Positions 53,067 through 63,790 of a stretch of 64,000 nt of DNA are shown here, piece after piece. A model generated the notes under the pieces. That model saw nothing but the letters and a program-made list of their open reading frames with translations. It was not told the origin of the DNA and ran no database searches. The translations under genes were made by a program, and so were the position numbers. Each line of letters begins with the position of its first letter. Positions within the stretch are counted from its first letter, which is position 1. The stretch comes from Argyresthia goedartella (lineage: Eukaryota > Arthropoda > Insecta > Lepidoptera > Argyresthiidae): the NCBI GenBank assembly GCA_949825045.1, contig OX463806.1, positions 42,928,208 to 42,992,207 of the forward strand, read 5' to 3'.

Positions 53067-53133
53067 AACGCTCGCGGCTTGCGGCGCATTGAGCGTCACC
53101 CTTACGCTCAATGCGCCGCAAGCCACGAGCGTT
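53067..53133. repeat. 30 bp-arm GC-rich hairpin
   Basis: The arms 53067-53096 and 53104-53133 ('aacgctcg', 'ggcttgcggcgcattgagcg') are reverse complements with a single mismatch and a 7-base loop. The shape is compatible with a miRNA-like or MITE hairpin; the near-perfect pairing favours a recent foldback MITE. Confidence 0.85.
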
Positions 53134-53383
53134 CGAGGACAATAATAATGAGCATAAATTTATATTTCATAAATCGATTGTAATCCTGCAATACTATGAC
53201 GCGAAAATATTTGGCTAGGGTCCAAAAATATCGCTCATTCGCTCTGCCAACACGATACGACACTAATACACGCGTAACGGCAGCCTTTGGTAAATAACTA
53301 ATGTTGCTATAGTATTAGGCCAAAAACTATAAATCCTAATAGTATACCGTCGTTATTGCGTCTTTGTCATTGAATCCAGCAGC

Positions 53384-53510
53384 AAAGGCCGCTGCGTAGC
53401 GTATTGGTCGCCCTGCTGCTGGTTCAAATCCTTCCTAGGCAGGAAGACAATAAATTCCCCATGTCTTTAATGTGTATACAGAAAGATGCAGACATATGTA
53501 AAGGGGTGTT
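53384..53510 (+). mobile_element. tRNA-like SINE head, weak
   Basis: 'ctgcgtagcgtattggtcgc' and 'tgctggttcaaatcc' have A- and B-box character. The body is short and unrecognised. Confidence 0.4.
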
Positions 53511-53694
53511 GTTAGCGGAACAACTTTTACTACGAAACCGATAGGAAAGCTGAATTATGGATATCTATCACATTTCATAATATTTTGAGACCCAGAAACA
53601 TGAAAGGCCCTTTTTTATCACGTTTTTATTTTATTCTGTGTTGATTTACAACAAAAGATATGATTTTAAAATAACGTGACACGGGACTGGAAGA

Positions 53695-53800
53695 CACAGG
53701 AAGTAAGGGACGAAGCTATGCGACTCTCCCTTTCCTTTTTCTAAGCGAAAGATGGAGGAGGGGATTGTCGCATAGCTCTGTCCCCTTCTTCCTGTGAATC
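53695..53800. repeat. Foldback element
   Basis: 'cacaggaagtaagggacgaa' and 'gctatgcgac' at the left pair with 'gtcgcatagctctgtcccct' and 'tcttcctgtg' at the right; 'ctaagcgaaag' lies at the turn. Confidence 0.7.
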
Positions 53801-53809
53801 TCTGTCACT

Positions 53810-55860
53810 AGACGCTGATACTGACGCTGAACTGTGAACTGACAGATTCAACCCGCGATTTTTGGCAATAAACCTTAGTAGGTACTAACATTTTTAAGAT
53901 GCTCGTGGTAAATAAAATTAAAGCAGGTTCTGTATTCGGTCAACTTTATATTTGACATTTTCAAATTGACGACTGTTTTTTTATTTTGTGTCCACTAAGA
54001 CTCTTGTTAAGTTACGTTTCTCAATTTTCGGTTTGTTAGACATTACGACATGGTTGGTCTGTCACTGTTTTTTTATTGTGTATCTGCATCTGTGTACTTT
54101 TTACTTTTTAACATTGGGATCGAAACGCAAACGTCAGATTTTGTTCAAAATTATTTTTAAAGTGTTGCCAGAGATGTTTCCGTTTCGTTCGTGGTCCTTT
54201 TTGCGTTGACCTCGCCGTGGCACTTTAACTTCTAAAACATTTTTCATGTTATGTTTCTGAGCCTTCACTATCCACTGCCCCGTTGTTGATTTAATTTTCC
54301 GACTTCCGAGCTAAAAATAGCACCTTCGCCGCTTGATGTTGGGTTCTCAGGCGGAAAAAATATATTCCTAACCCGTTCGAAAAGGCTTTTTACGAACCTC
54401 GCTCGTCAATATAAGCCTTTGAAAACTCATGGGAAATGTACTATTATCCTCTGTGTTGTTTATTACTGGATATTATCTAACAACAATCCTTGTCTGGTAA
54501 GGGGGTCTAAGTCACCCCGTTTATTTATTTACCTATATAACTTCGTATTTATGTTTTGTTGTTTTTATTCATATTTACGTAATTGTATTATATATTTTTA
54601 TACATATATCTATTTTACTGACCTATACATAGTATGGATATTCATAACGATAGCTTCTTGTCGTGTGCTTCTAGCGATGAATTTATTAGTGCGGAAAGCG
54701 ATATTTCCACTGTGGTAAAACCACTTTCTCTCAAACTGAGGACTGTCTTTGGTGGGTCAGGGAAAAATGTGAACATAGTGCACATCATGCTCAAAGTATT
54801 GCCATGCGAGTGAAGTGAATGAGTAACCCGATAGGCAATGAGGGGCTACATACAAGTACATACACACTGTGGTCCCATTCTGCTGGCGCAATGACTGCTT
54901 AAGCACAGTGATACAAACGGCAGCGGTCAACTTTACGATATCCGTTATGTGGCGTTTGGAGAATCTTGTTTAAGGTAATAAATTACAATTAGTATAAATT
55001 AGGTAATAAATAAATTACAAAAAAAGATTAAAGGATAAAAACAAACGTCAGATAAAAGATAATTTAAGTTGACCGTGTTTGTCGCGTCATTGTCACAGCG
55101 GTCAATGTCTACCGGAATTTGGAACCTGTACTATTTACTCCGAGAGTGCAATCCCAATCTGTCGCGAACAACAGGTACTTGTATACACCTAACCTTAATT
55201 ACTTACCCTAATTTATTTATTAAAGTAATTTAGCTTGGCAACTCCTCACCATATCCAATTATTGATAATGCGAGCTAATGGTAATTTGTGCAATCCCATA
55301 CTTGTAGCATAACTTGTACATTAAATACGTCAATTTGTATTTGCGTTTGAAAAACATAAATTCATTATTTATGTAAATGTATACGCTATAATAACATCAT
55401 GTTACGATATTCGAAAGATGAGAGTATGTGGCCACTGGGTCATGGTTAAGTCAAGTTTCGTAATACATTATTAGGGACAGCATTAATAACAGATTAACAA
55501 AAATCCAATCAACTACTAAACACAATATAGACGGCGAAATTCCCGTATTTAGTAAATCTTATTCACAAAAACTGCAACTGCATCCCTAGAAGCGCCAGTT
55601 AGATAACTGTTGTAGATACTTAAACAGCACATCCAAGTCCCGAGAAGGGTCTGTAAAGTTTCTCTCAAAACAAGCTTAAAACAAGCTCCCGCAAAAGCTG
55701 CAAGCTCGAATTATCAGCGGTTTTCTTGGTCGCGTTGGGAAAGCTAAACGGCAAAGCTTTGGGGACTCGATGTATCGAACCTCGGACCTCGCCACAACAC
55801 ACGATGCACAGAGAGGAGGGTGTACGTGAGGGTCTAGTTTTTAAGTTGGTGTTAGTGGTA
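53810..55860. other. Unassigned stretch
   Basis: No coding motif. A weak B-box-like 'gtatcgaacctcggacctcg' (55770-55790) may be a worn SINE head. Otherwise AT-rich unique-looking sequence. Confidence 0.35.
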
Positions 55861-55865
55861 TTTAT

Positions 55866-56112
55866 ATAATAATAATAATAATACCTTGGACACTATTTAC
55901 ACACATTGATCTAGCCCCAAACTAGGATTCCCTGTATCTTGGGTACTAGACAACGATACACATACTTATATAGATAAATATTATGCTTAGATAGATAAAC
56001 AACCATGACTAGGGTACACACATCCGTTCTCATCAAACAAATATTTGCCCCCACCGGGACTCGAACCCGGGACCCTTGGCTTCGTAGGCAGGGTCGACAA
56101 TTCGGGTCGACA
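55866..56112 (-). mobile_element. tRNA-derived SINE
   Basis: Minus-strand copy of the family at 11271 and 7527: B box 'cccgggttcgagtcccggtg', 'gcaaatatttgtttgatgag', core 'gatacagggaatcctagt', tail (ATT)n at 55868-55882. The A-box half of the head is replaced by a small duplication ('attgtcgacccgaattgtcg'), so the head is probably non-functional. Confidence 0.85.
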
Positions 56113-56267
56113 ATATGGAGATATTAAGGCGATACGAAAAATTATATAAAAGGAATGCATATGTAAACGAAAGTGACAGCGTTCATTACTTCCACATAAG
56201 AAAGAAGAGAGAGCGCAAACTATACGCTCAACTCAAACTAAAATAACGTAGCGCCAAACCCCTTTTT

Positions 56268-56568
56268 TTTATCTACACACGTATCATAAACCCTCTTTAC
56301 TGCGTCTAAAAACCGCACGTTGGTGAAAACTCATTTCTTATCTGAAAATTTGTACATTAATACCATAATGTACATAAAATTTGTCAAATTATGACATTTA
56401 AATTTCCAACGCCGACGCCCGCCTGCGTACCGCCCCAAGTTTGTCTGTGAAGTTGGTACTACCCAACAAGCTTAACAACTGCAAAGCAATGATCAATGCC
56501 ACCATTCCGGTCGAGCACGCGGTTCCTGAACACATCAAAGAGAGGTTATGATATGTGTGTAGATGAAC
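56268..56568 (+). mobile_element. MITE, third copy
   Basis: TIRs 'ttatctacacacgtatcata' and 'gatatgtgtgtagatgaa'; same interior as 21466-21749. Family sequence continues to about 56710 but is interrupted at 56611-56660 by an extra 'aaactcggcttcggctcgtt' segment that ends in its own inverted 'gagtgatatt'/'ctctctagtt'-type borders. Confidence 0.85.
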
Positions 56569-57244
56569 TAGTGTTTGTAACTGTACATAATTAGGCATTA
56601 AAACTCTCGAGTGATATTATTATGAAACTCGGCTTCGGCTCGTTTCATAAACCCACTCTCTAGTTTTAATGCCCTCCATTATGTAGCAGTCAAATAAACT
56701 ACTATAAATAAACTACGCTATTTTGTCAAAAAGATTTTCAAGTTGAGTTTACGAATACATAATATACAAATTTTGAATGCCATTTCTCAATGACATTAGT
56801 CAGGATTTCAGAATTGCTGGTGAAAATTAAACAATTTAGAAGGTCATTCGTAATTAAATTCTAAATAGAAAATTTCATCCAATTGAGTTATTCTTCAGGG
56901 AGAATCTTAATCAAATACACAATAAAGATTGACCCAAAAATCAAATCTATAGATGACTCCACTATAGTGTACTATAGTTTTTTTTTTGTATTACCTTAAG
57001 AGGTTTTTAGCAACCTAATTCTGATTTTATTTCACTGCGAACTTATTTGTTTAGAGAAATCATAATTTTACACAATCGATTTATTTGACACAATCGATTT
57101 ATTTGACACAATTGATCGACCAGTCGGCACAAAACTTATGGAGAAGACAAAATAAGTTGAGGAGCCACATAAGAAAAAAAAACTTGATATTTGGGGGGTA
57201 TTTTATTAACAAGCATATTGTATAACGCTAGTATTTAATGGCAC

Positions 57245-57400
57245 ATAAAAAAAAATATTTGCACAGCAAAATAGGATCAGCAAAAACACATTTTATGTTT
57301 TAAATATTTTATGTCTACTCAAGTTTATGTTTTTTAAGTATTTTTTGTTGTTCTTGCATGTTCAACCTAACACGAAGGATTCACCCCCTTTACCCTTCAC
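57245..57400 (+). repeat. 'accctttacccttcacc' element, partial copy
   Basis: 'cacagcaaaataggatcagc', 'ttgttgttcttgcatgttca', 'acctaacacgaaggat', then 'tcaccccctttacccttcac'. It follows 23511-23600 with a ~35 bp partial duplication. Confidence 0.65.
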
Positions 57401-57419
57401 GTCGTGGCCATACCAAAAT

Positions 57420-57600
57420 TTTTTTACATTTCATGATCTGGCCTGCCCTTTTGTGAATTTGACTTTTCCTTGTTTTTTTTCGGGTTAGAATCCGGGCTGT
57501 GTAGGAAGCAAATGATATCGCCAAGACTTGGATGTTTAAATATGTATGACGTCGCTTTTTCTGGCTGTGGGGCCAGAAGCAATGATCCGGCCGGCCTATA
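57420..57600 (+). mobile_element. SINE fragment
   Basis: B-box-like 'cgggttagaatccgggctg', then 'atgtatgacgtcgctttttc' and 'ggctgtggggccagaag', parallel to the 3' module at 5064-5170. Confidence 0.5.
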
Positions 57601-57604
57601 TAAT

Positions 57605-58310
57605 ATATGTGTGTATATATGTATATATAATAGAAAAGAAATAGGGTAACATTCGGGTTTTGAAAGAGACATACCGCGCTTTCGTCGAAATCGACAGCAT
57701 TCATGTGTACAAATAAGTACCTAAAGATGTAGTCAAAGAACACATACATTGAGAACACTAAAGGGACTCCTAAACACTAACGACCTCTACTAAACATCTC
57801 TCAAACTACTCAGAATACCACCTTCTGCTCTCTACACAAAACAGAGCCAAACAGAAAAAATTTAAAAGTAGGTAGCTAATACCATACTTTCTCAAACGCA
57901 ATGCCATATAATACGTAGTTATGGCGATCGTCGCTAGATGGCGTCGCTACACTCGATAAATATTCTCACGTGTCAATAAATATCTTTTATTATGTGATTG
58001 TGATCTATCTATCTATGATTGTGAGGTCCGAACTTTTCGACGCAGATCGATGATGAATTAGCATGTATCATATTTTGAAGAGCAATTTAACTCTATGACT
58101 TTCTTTGGGCTACTTTTTACTCAGAGGAACTGTTTTAACAAACATTCTGCTATCGTCTTTTACATCTAGACCCTCCTTATGAGCATTTACTAAGATAATT
58201 AATTAATTATTAATTTATAAAAACCCCCGACACTAATATAACATCTATATGGTTCACTTTTTTCTTGTTAAGCTGATAATAAACCACTAAAAATGAAAGC
58301 CCACGGGCAT
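57605..58310. other. Unassigned stretch
   Basis: TA-rich microsatellite near 57595-57630; nothing else recognised. Confidence 0.35.
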
Positions 58311-58314
58311 CTAA

Positions 58315-58405
58315 AGATGCCATTTACCCCTTATAGGTTTTGAATTTTATTACCTTGGCATAAGGTTCAATATCGCTATGCCTCAAAAATTCCGTCGGTT
58401 TTAAA
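58315..58405 (+). repeat. 'ggcataaggttcaaaat' family copy
   Basis: 'ccttataggttttgaatttt', 'attaccttggcataaggttc' and 'ccgtcggttttaaaagg' follow the copies at 33.9 and 61.9 kb. Confidence 0.5.
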
Positions 58406-58409
58406 AGGT

Positions 58410-59295
58410 CAGTAAAGCTAAGTACCTTCGCTGTGATTACTACCAATTTCAAAATCCGTCCGCCCGTTTAAGTGCTAGGGTGCCACAGACAGACTCACAT
58501 ATGGACAGGCAAACGAGCTTCAAACATATAAATCCTCTCTTTATGCGTCGGCGGTAAAAAATAGATATCTAGTCTCCGGACATTACAATAATGGTTCTGC
58601 TCTGCTCAAGTTGACAAATACGTACCTACCTAATTCATTATTCATAGCTAGGAACCGGTTTCTTGGCATAATTCTCCAAAAATACAGGCAAAACATTAGT
58701 TGAAATGGATCCTTTTCGTTTCGTTTCACAGCTGCTATTTTCTGACAATTTGATGCCTAACGTAATATTTGTGAATATTTGGGGTAGTTCTTTAAGTCCT
58801 ATGATAAGAACATCACTTCCTGGCATGAAATAAATCCATCATCACGACTTTGTATTACTACTAAAACCAAATAGATCTGCGTATGCCCTTAATTGGGTAT
58901 TTGACAAGGTATCAGGTATAAGGTTTGATCGTTTGACAACCTTCCAATCCGCTGCTTTATTTTGCACTGCTCCACATGCTCCGTGACGTCCGTAACAACC
59001 CCTTATAATACATATATGTACACCCGCACACGTCAACTATCCATTCATCGTCATCAACTATTACATGAAAAACACACATTAAATATAGACATTAGACACA
59101 TTAAACATAGACATGTTATGCAGAATTTAATTACAAGTCTGTCCTCCACAACGAACTGTTTTATTTTTGCCGAAGTATACGTATACGGCCGGTTTTCGAA
59201 TAGACGAATACATGGGATAACAATATCCGAATCAATATTTAGCTGTATTATATCTTTTGATATATCCCGATGCCACTCCAATTGTAGTCGCTTTA
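58410..59295. other. Unassigned stretch
   Basis: A 112-codon plus frame (58962-59300) and shorter minus frames show no recognisable motif. Confidence 0.35.
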
Positions 59296-59301
59296 AATGA
59301 C

Positions 59302-59717
59302 AGGAATTCCTAGATGGAATGCTGTAGGAATTACTAGTTGAAATGCTATAGGAATTCCTAGATGGATAGCTATAGAAATTCCTATAGGAAGGCTATAGGA
59401 ATTGTTAGTTGAAATGCTATAGTGATTCCTATATGGAATGCTATAGAAATTCCTAGATTGTATTTTTTGTATTTTGTATTTATTTATTTCCAAAAACTTA
59501 AGTGTATACAGTTTAGGTATAAGTGCTCTTAAACCACTGAGGTTTATCTGGGCACAAAATATATTCATGGTTGTATCAGAGTTGTACAGTTTTTTTTTGT
59601 AGTTTGTAGCTAAAATAATTAAATTAACATCGATCTGGCTTAAGTATTCCATCGCTGCACTCCAGATGGAATGCTAAAGGAATTCCTATATGGAATGCTA
59701 AAGGAATCCCTAGATAA
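59302..59717 (+). repeat. ~24 bp minisatellite interrupted by a retroposon-like insert
   Basis: Units of 'aattcctagatggaatgcta' plus 'tagg' with many variants at 59302-59458 and again at 59666-59717. Between them about 205 bp of unrelated DNA reads, on the minus strand, from 'ctggagtgcagcgatggaat' to 'aagtttttggaaataaataa' plus an A-rich end, as a retroposon would. Confidence 0.7.
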
Positions 59718-59751
59718 CAGATGTATAATAGAGCGACTGAAGCCTTATCAA

Positions 59752-59991
59752 TCTAACTAATATTATAAATGTGAAAGTAGCGATGTTAGGATGTTTAGAT
59801 GTTTGTGTGTTTGTGCCTCAATCACTCTAAAACGGCTGAACGTATTTGAAAGAAATTTAGCACAGAGGAGTTTATGAGCTAGATTAGCTTATAGGATACT
59901 TTTTATCCAACTGCACCAGAAGGAGGGTAACGTTATCTCGGTTAATAATAATTCCTAGGAACACGCAGATGAAGTTGCGGGCATCAGCTAG
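59752..59991 (+). mobile_element. 240 bp non-autonomous Helitron-like element
   Basis: Starts TCTAACTAATATTATAAATG after an A, contains 'ggatactttttatccaactg', and ends GAAGTTGCGGGCATCAGCTAG followed by T. The GCGGGC...CAGCTAG|T end parallels that of the Helitron at 5532, and the opening matches a very common lepidopteran Helitron-derived repeat from memory. No ORF. Confidence 0.7.
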
Positions 59992-60173
59992 TACTAATAT
60001 ATTTCTGACATCTAGCAATTTCAATCGCTATGAACAAATTACCAATCAGCACATCTCATAAACATGCAAAGATGCAAAAAAGACAGCTCGCGTGGAACAA
60101 TTTTATTCCGATTGGTTGATTTTTCGATTGCGAATGATATCAGATATTCATAATATGGCTACTGGTTAGTAAT

Positions 60174-60690
60174 CTTGATGACGATGATGATGATGATGAG
60201 GTGGGACGCCGCTGAACCACAGGCGGGTGATCGGTCCTCTATCGTGACTATTTCACCCAATTCCCAGTGTTGGGGCACTGTTGGATCAACAGATGTCCCT
60301 CCCCAAATCTTCTAGTTCGTTTAATGAATTCTAGGATGTCGCTAAACTTTAAGTTTGACAAATCATCTGCTTTAGTGTTATCCATCCTTAGTGTTCGTTC
60401 GCCATCTAATGTTTCAATAAATTACGCATTCTCCCAAGAAGTGCTGGCTACTTTCTCCAAGCCACAGTGAGGGCATGATGGGTCCTGTACGAGTCTTAAT
60501 AATGATAGGTGTCTATTTAGTTTGCAGTGACCTGTCAACACACCTACCAGTATTGCTAAGTTTTCCTTACTAAGATTAAGTAAATACTTAGCCTTTTTGG
60601 GGTCTTTCCTTAAGATAAACATCTTAGACTGCCTACAGTCTTTGGTGTTCTTCCACTCTTGGTTTGCATCTCGTGTAGCTATCATGTTGA
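60174..60690 (-). pseudogene. LINE C-terminal (RNase H-side) relic
   Basis: 'RDANQEWKNTKDCRQSKMFI', 'LSKENLAILVGVLTGHCKLN' and 'RHLSLLRLVQDPSCPHCGLE' form the conserved W...C.qsK...LTGHc.lnrHL...CphCG.E block found after the RNase H domain of I/R1-type LINEs. In a second frame 'ADDLSNLKFSDILEFIKRTR' and 'RFGEGH' give the protein's end. The (GAT)n at 60178-60200 is the 3' tail on the minus strand. At least one frameshift; everything upstream of the RNase H tail is missing. Confidence 0.75.
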
Positions 60691-60732
60691 AGAAGGTTAG
60701 TACTCTTAAACAAGTTTTTTAAACATAGGGTC

Positions 60733-60805
60733 ACGCTTTTTTAGGGTTCCGTACCCGAAGGCGACCTAAACGCGACCGTATTACGGAGCCTCTGATGACC
60801 GTTTT
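60733..60805 (-). repeat. ACGG-type repeat, 3' end only
   Basis: Minus strand 'gaggctccgtaatacggtcg' and 'cttcgggtacggaaccctaa'. Confidence 0.5.
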
Positions 60806-61129
60806 ATTTTTTTATTAATGTAGATATTTACATATACTTAGCAAACGTAATTTTTTCCTATTCTCTACATTGGACCACTGTGTGAGAAGAAGGGCGTAGA
60901 AACTCCCACAGGTTGATTTTTAGATCTCTTTTAAAAACTAGTTGTGCTAAACTAATAAAAATATTATAATATTAATTATTATGATTAATAAGCAGGAATA
61001 AACAATTACTAAATTATTAACAGCAAAGTCTGTTTTAAATCATACAATCCCGTCATTTAAGTAATTTTGTACATTGTAATAACCCTTTTTCGACAAAGTC
61101 GCTTTAACAGTGCTCAAATGGCAATTTCA

Positions 61130-61545
61130 AAATCTATCTATCTAATCTGTCTATCTGTCCGTCACCGGCTCTATCTGATGAACCGTAATGAAGAATTTGA
61201 AATTTTCTCAGAATGTGTATTTCTGTTGCCTCTAAATAATGAACTACACGATATTTTATAAATCAAAGGGATCTCCATACAAGAGACGTGTTTCAATATC
61301 CCTGCCCCTGCGAATTACCAAATCATGATCATTCAAATATAACCCATAATTTCGCATCATCTTTAAACCGATTCCGTAGCGCAATTGGTTTGACGTCGGA
61401 TCCGCTGTCTGTAGGTTAGGGTGCCTAGTTTCGAAACCTAGTTAAGACACAAATATATTTTTGTTTTTATTTTATATATTTTTTGCCCGTAAGTTGTCTT
61501 GTACGCTGGTACGGAACCATTTGTGTGCGAGTCCGAACGAGTTTT
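61130..61545 (-). repeat. ACGG-type repeat with a SINE head inserted
   Basis: Minus strand: 'aactcgttcggactcgcaca', 'aaatggttccgtacc' (near 61510-61545), 'gaggcaacagaaatacacat', 'cggttcatcagatagagccg' and a degenerate ACGG/ACAG run (61140-61165). The middle is interrupted at about 61372-61490. Confidence 0.6.
61372..61450 (+). mobile_element. tRNA-like SINE head
   Basis: 'ccgtagcgcaattggtttga' (A box) and 'cctagtttcgaaacctagtt' (B box), 45 bp apart. Followed by AT-rich sequence. Confidence 0.5.
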
Positions 61546-61867
61546 CCCATAAATTCAAATTCAAAATATATTCTTCTATTCTTTATTTTCTGTAAATATT
61601 AAAATATGTTTAGAAAACGATTATTTTACCTCTTCTTAACATTGGACCACAGAGAATAGGAGCTAAGAAACTCCCACATATTGATTTTTAGATCTCTTTT
61701 AAATATTGGATTTGTTAGTACCAATATTGCATATTATAAATAATATGCAAAATTACATAATTACAAAATTGTTAAGCAAGTTCTGTGCATGCACTCAAGT
61801 TCTATTTATTCATGCACTCTGGTCATTTATGTAATCTTGAATATTGTTTTAGATAGAGTAGACTTTA

Positions 61868-61985
61868 CTACCGGCGTTAGACAACGCCACTTTTCCGTTA
61901 TAAGGTTTAAATTTTTATTACAATGGCATAAGGTTCAAAATCGCGGCCCGTCGCAACTTCCCTCGGTTTTTGAGAGGTTAATAAT
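61868..61985 (+). repeat. 'ggcataaggttcaaaat' family, best copy
   Basis: 'ctaccggcgttagacaacgc', 'cacttttccgttataagg', 'acaatggcataaggttcaaa' and 'cttccctcggtttttgagag' are all present in order. Confidence 0.6.
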
Positions 61986-62024
61986 AAAACGCAGTGGCAC
62001 AGTAGCATCCACGTTTAGCCCGTT

Positions 62025-62090
62025 ATTATAAACCCCACAGCTATGGATATTTGAAGGTTTTCTCGCGATGTTTTCCACTCATTAGAACAC
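62025..62090 (+). repeat. Fragment of the 'caatactcc' repeat family
   Basis: 'cacagctatggatatttgaa' and 'ggttttctcgcgatgttttc' match the right part of 26140-26225. Confidence 0.45.
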
Positions 62091-62099
62091 CCGAATAAG

Positions 62100-62192
62100 A
62101 TAAATAAAATACTCAGGGTCGGGCACTGACAATCGGAACCGCCCCTCTTGCATGACAGCCGAGCGTTTAACCACTAGATCACCGACATAACA
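62100..62192 (-). mobile_element. tRNA-like SINE head
   Basis: Minus strand: 'tcggtgatctagtggttaaa' (A box), 'cgctcggctgtcatgcaaga' and 'gggcggttccgattgtc' (B box). This anticodon-arm-like layout is typical of lepidopteran SINE heads. The body is truncated. Confidence 0.6.
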
Positions 62193-62199
62193 AATGATA

Positions 62200-62825
62200 C
62201 TACCTTATAGTTTGAGCTGATATCAGTTGCAGTAAACACCCATTTTCAGTTACAACGCGTTTCCCTAGTTAAAAATAGTTGTGTTTAAGTGTCTTATTTA
62301 AAACTAGAATTTATGGCTGGTCTAAAATGATTGTCTCCTCGAGCTCGCAACTTGAGCGGACCCCACCGGAACTCGTTAGGCTAATGTAACCTGCGCAATT
62401 TTAGACTCTTTTCCATGTTTTTATCTCATTTGCCTTATTAATTCCATGATGAGAATGCCTTGAGCAACCAATACGGTTTTGTCAAACTCGTACATATACA
62501 ACTAACACAACCTACATTTAGTATTTGTACACAAAGTGAGTGACCTATAGCAACCGATTCGGATTTAAATTCTAGTTATTACTAGGGAACTCTAGTTTTA
62601 ACCTGAGGTACCTAGTAATAACTGAATTTACTAGTAACGGGTTCTTATTGAAGCATAGTTAACGTCATAACTAGTTTTATCTACAGGTGGTATATCAGAT
62701 CGTGGTTGGATAAGAAACAATTTTAACAGTCATGGCCGGCTGCGCCTTTTTTTTTTTCGAAAAAAATACATCATAATATCATGAAGCTTTCACCTGAAAG
62801 AAAATCGCTCTTTTTTCCTTTTTTT
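62200..62825. other. Unassigned stretch
   Basis: No gene; 'ctagttattactagggaact' and neighbours (62565-62680) are rich in short CTAG/ACTAGT motifs. Confidence 0.3.
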
Positions 62826-63153
62826 CCCTGATATTTTCCGCAACTTTTGGTGATCATTTACCCATTTTGGGTACGGAAAATTACTTTGGCCCCAAACTAG
62901 GAAACCCTGTGTCATGGAAACCTGAAGCAGCGACCTGTTTGTTTTCTCCTGTTTGTTTCCCCAGTCGGATTAGGAACCACGAACTCCAACCGCCGAGGCA
63001 TGAATAAGTAACCTGAGTTAGCAACCCGTTTAGTTTCAATCCAGTAGCTCCGAATGCATGCATAGGGCCCTACCCTTACAAATATAAATTCGCCTTCAGA
63101 TGTCATACTGGCAATCATGCCGTAAATAATTTTGAACTTGGTCCTGAAGGACT
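62826..63153 (-). mobile_element. SINE-like retroposon, copy 2
   Basis: Inverted copy of 34790-35135: 'ttcagatgtcatactggcaa', 'tgcatgcatagggccctacc', 'gtttgttttctcctgtttgt' and 'tttggccccaaactaggaaa'. The left 50 bp ('tgatattttccgcaactttt') are the same junction sequence as at 35096-35135. Confidence 0.75.
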
Positions 63154-63159
63154 ATGGAT

Positions 63160-63310
63160 CTATGATCCATAGATTAAAGGGTAAAGGGGGTGAGCGAAGC
63201 GACGCCCCGTTTCGCGACGCGAAGTTTCGCTCACCCCCTTTACCCTTCACCTAAGCTACCACAGTATTTTACCCTTATATTTGCTGTGCAAATCAGTATT
63301 TTTGATGTGC
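63160..63310 (+). repeat. 'accctttacccttcacc' element with 20 bp-arm hairpin
   Basis: 'gggtaaagggggtgagcgaa' pairs exactly with 'ttcgctcaccccctttaccc' across about 27 bases. It is followed by 'acctaagctaccacagta' and the 'ttgctgtgcaaatcagtatt' end of the family. A small palindrome 'ggatctatgatcc' lies at 63155-63168. Confidence 0.7.
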
Positions 63311-63664
63311 AGTTTAATTTCATTGAGTTTGGGCTTGTTAGACACGTTGGGACAAGACCAGGGGGGTTACCACAATCTTTTTCCGATTCAAATTAGGTTC
63401 AAAACGAGAACATCACCATGGCAACTATTTTAATGGGCTTTAATTACCTAATACCAAGACTTGTTTTAAGACTGTCACGGTAATTATGCGGATCAAATTA
63501 GGTTCCTAATCTGAATCGGCATAAGACGTTGTGGCAATCCCCTGTTCATTTCACCTGATGGTTCCAAATCACCTAACGACGGAGCTGGAAGGCGGCAGAC
63601 GGAACTCTGAGATGAGAGCTTACTTGTAAACCATATCATATTTTTACAGGTGTCGGTATTTTCT

Positions 63665-63790
63665 TAAGTGACACTAAGTTTGACAGGTGTCATGATTTTT
63701 ACTACCATGATTTTGTCAAGTGTCATGATTTTGAGAGGTGTAATGATTTTGACAGGTGACACTATTTTTGACAGGTGTCACTATTTATAA
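63665..63790 (+). repeat. Imperfect ~20 bp tandem repeat
   Basis: 'tttgacaggtgtcatgattt' and variants recur six times ('caagtgtcatgatttt', 'gagaggtgtaatgatttt', 'gacaggtgacactatttt', 'gacaggtgtcactattta'). Confidence 0.7.

Noticed and set aside
56398..56598. 66-codon minus frame in the MITE ('SLMCSGTACSTGMVAL')
   Set aside because: The frame is not maintained in the copies at 15857 and 21466.
59293..59652. 119-codon minus frame
   Set aside because: Made of a minisatellite and an inserted retroposon tail.
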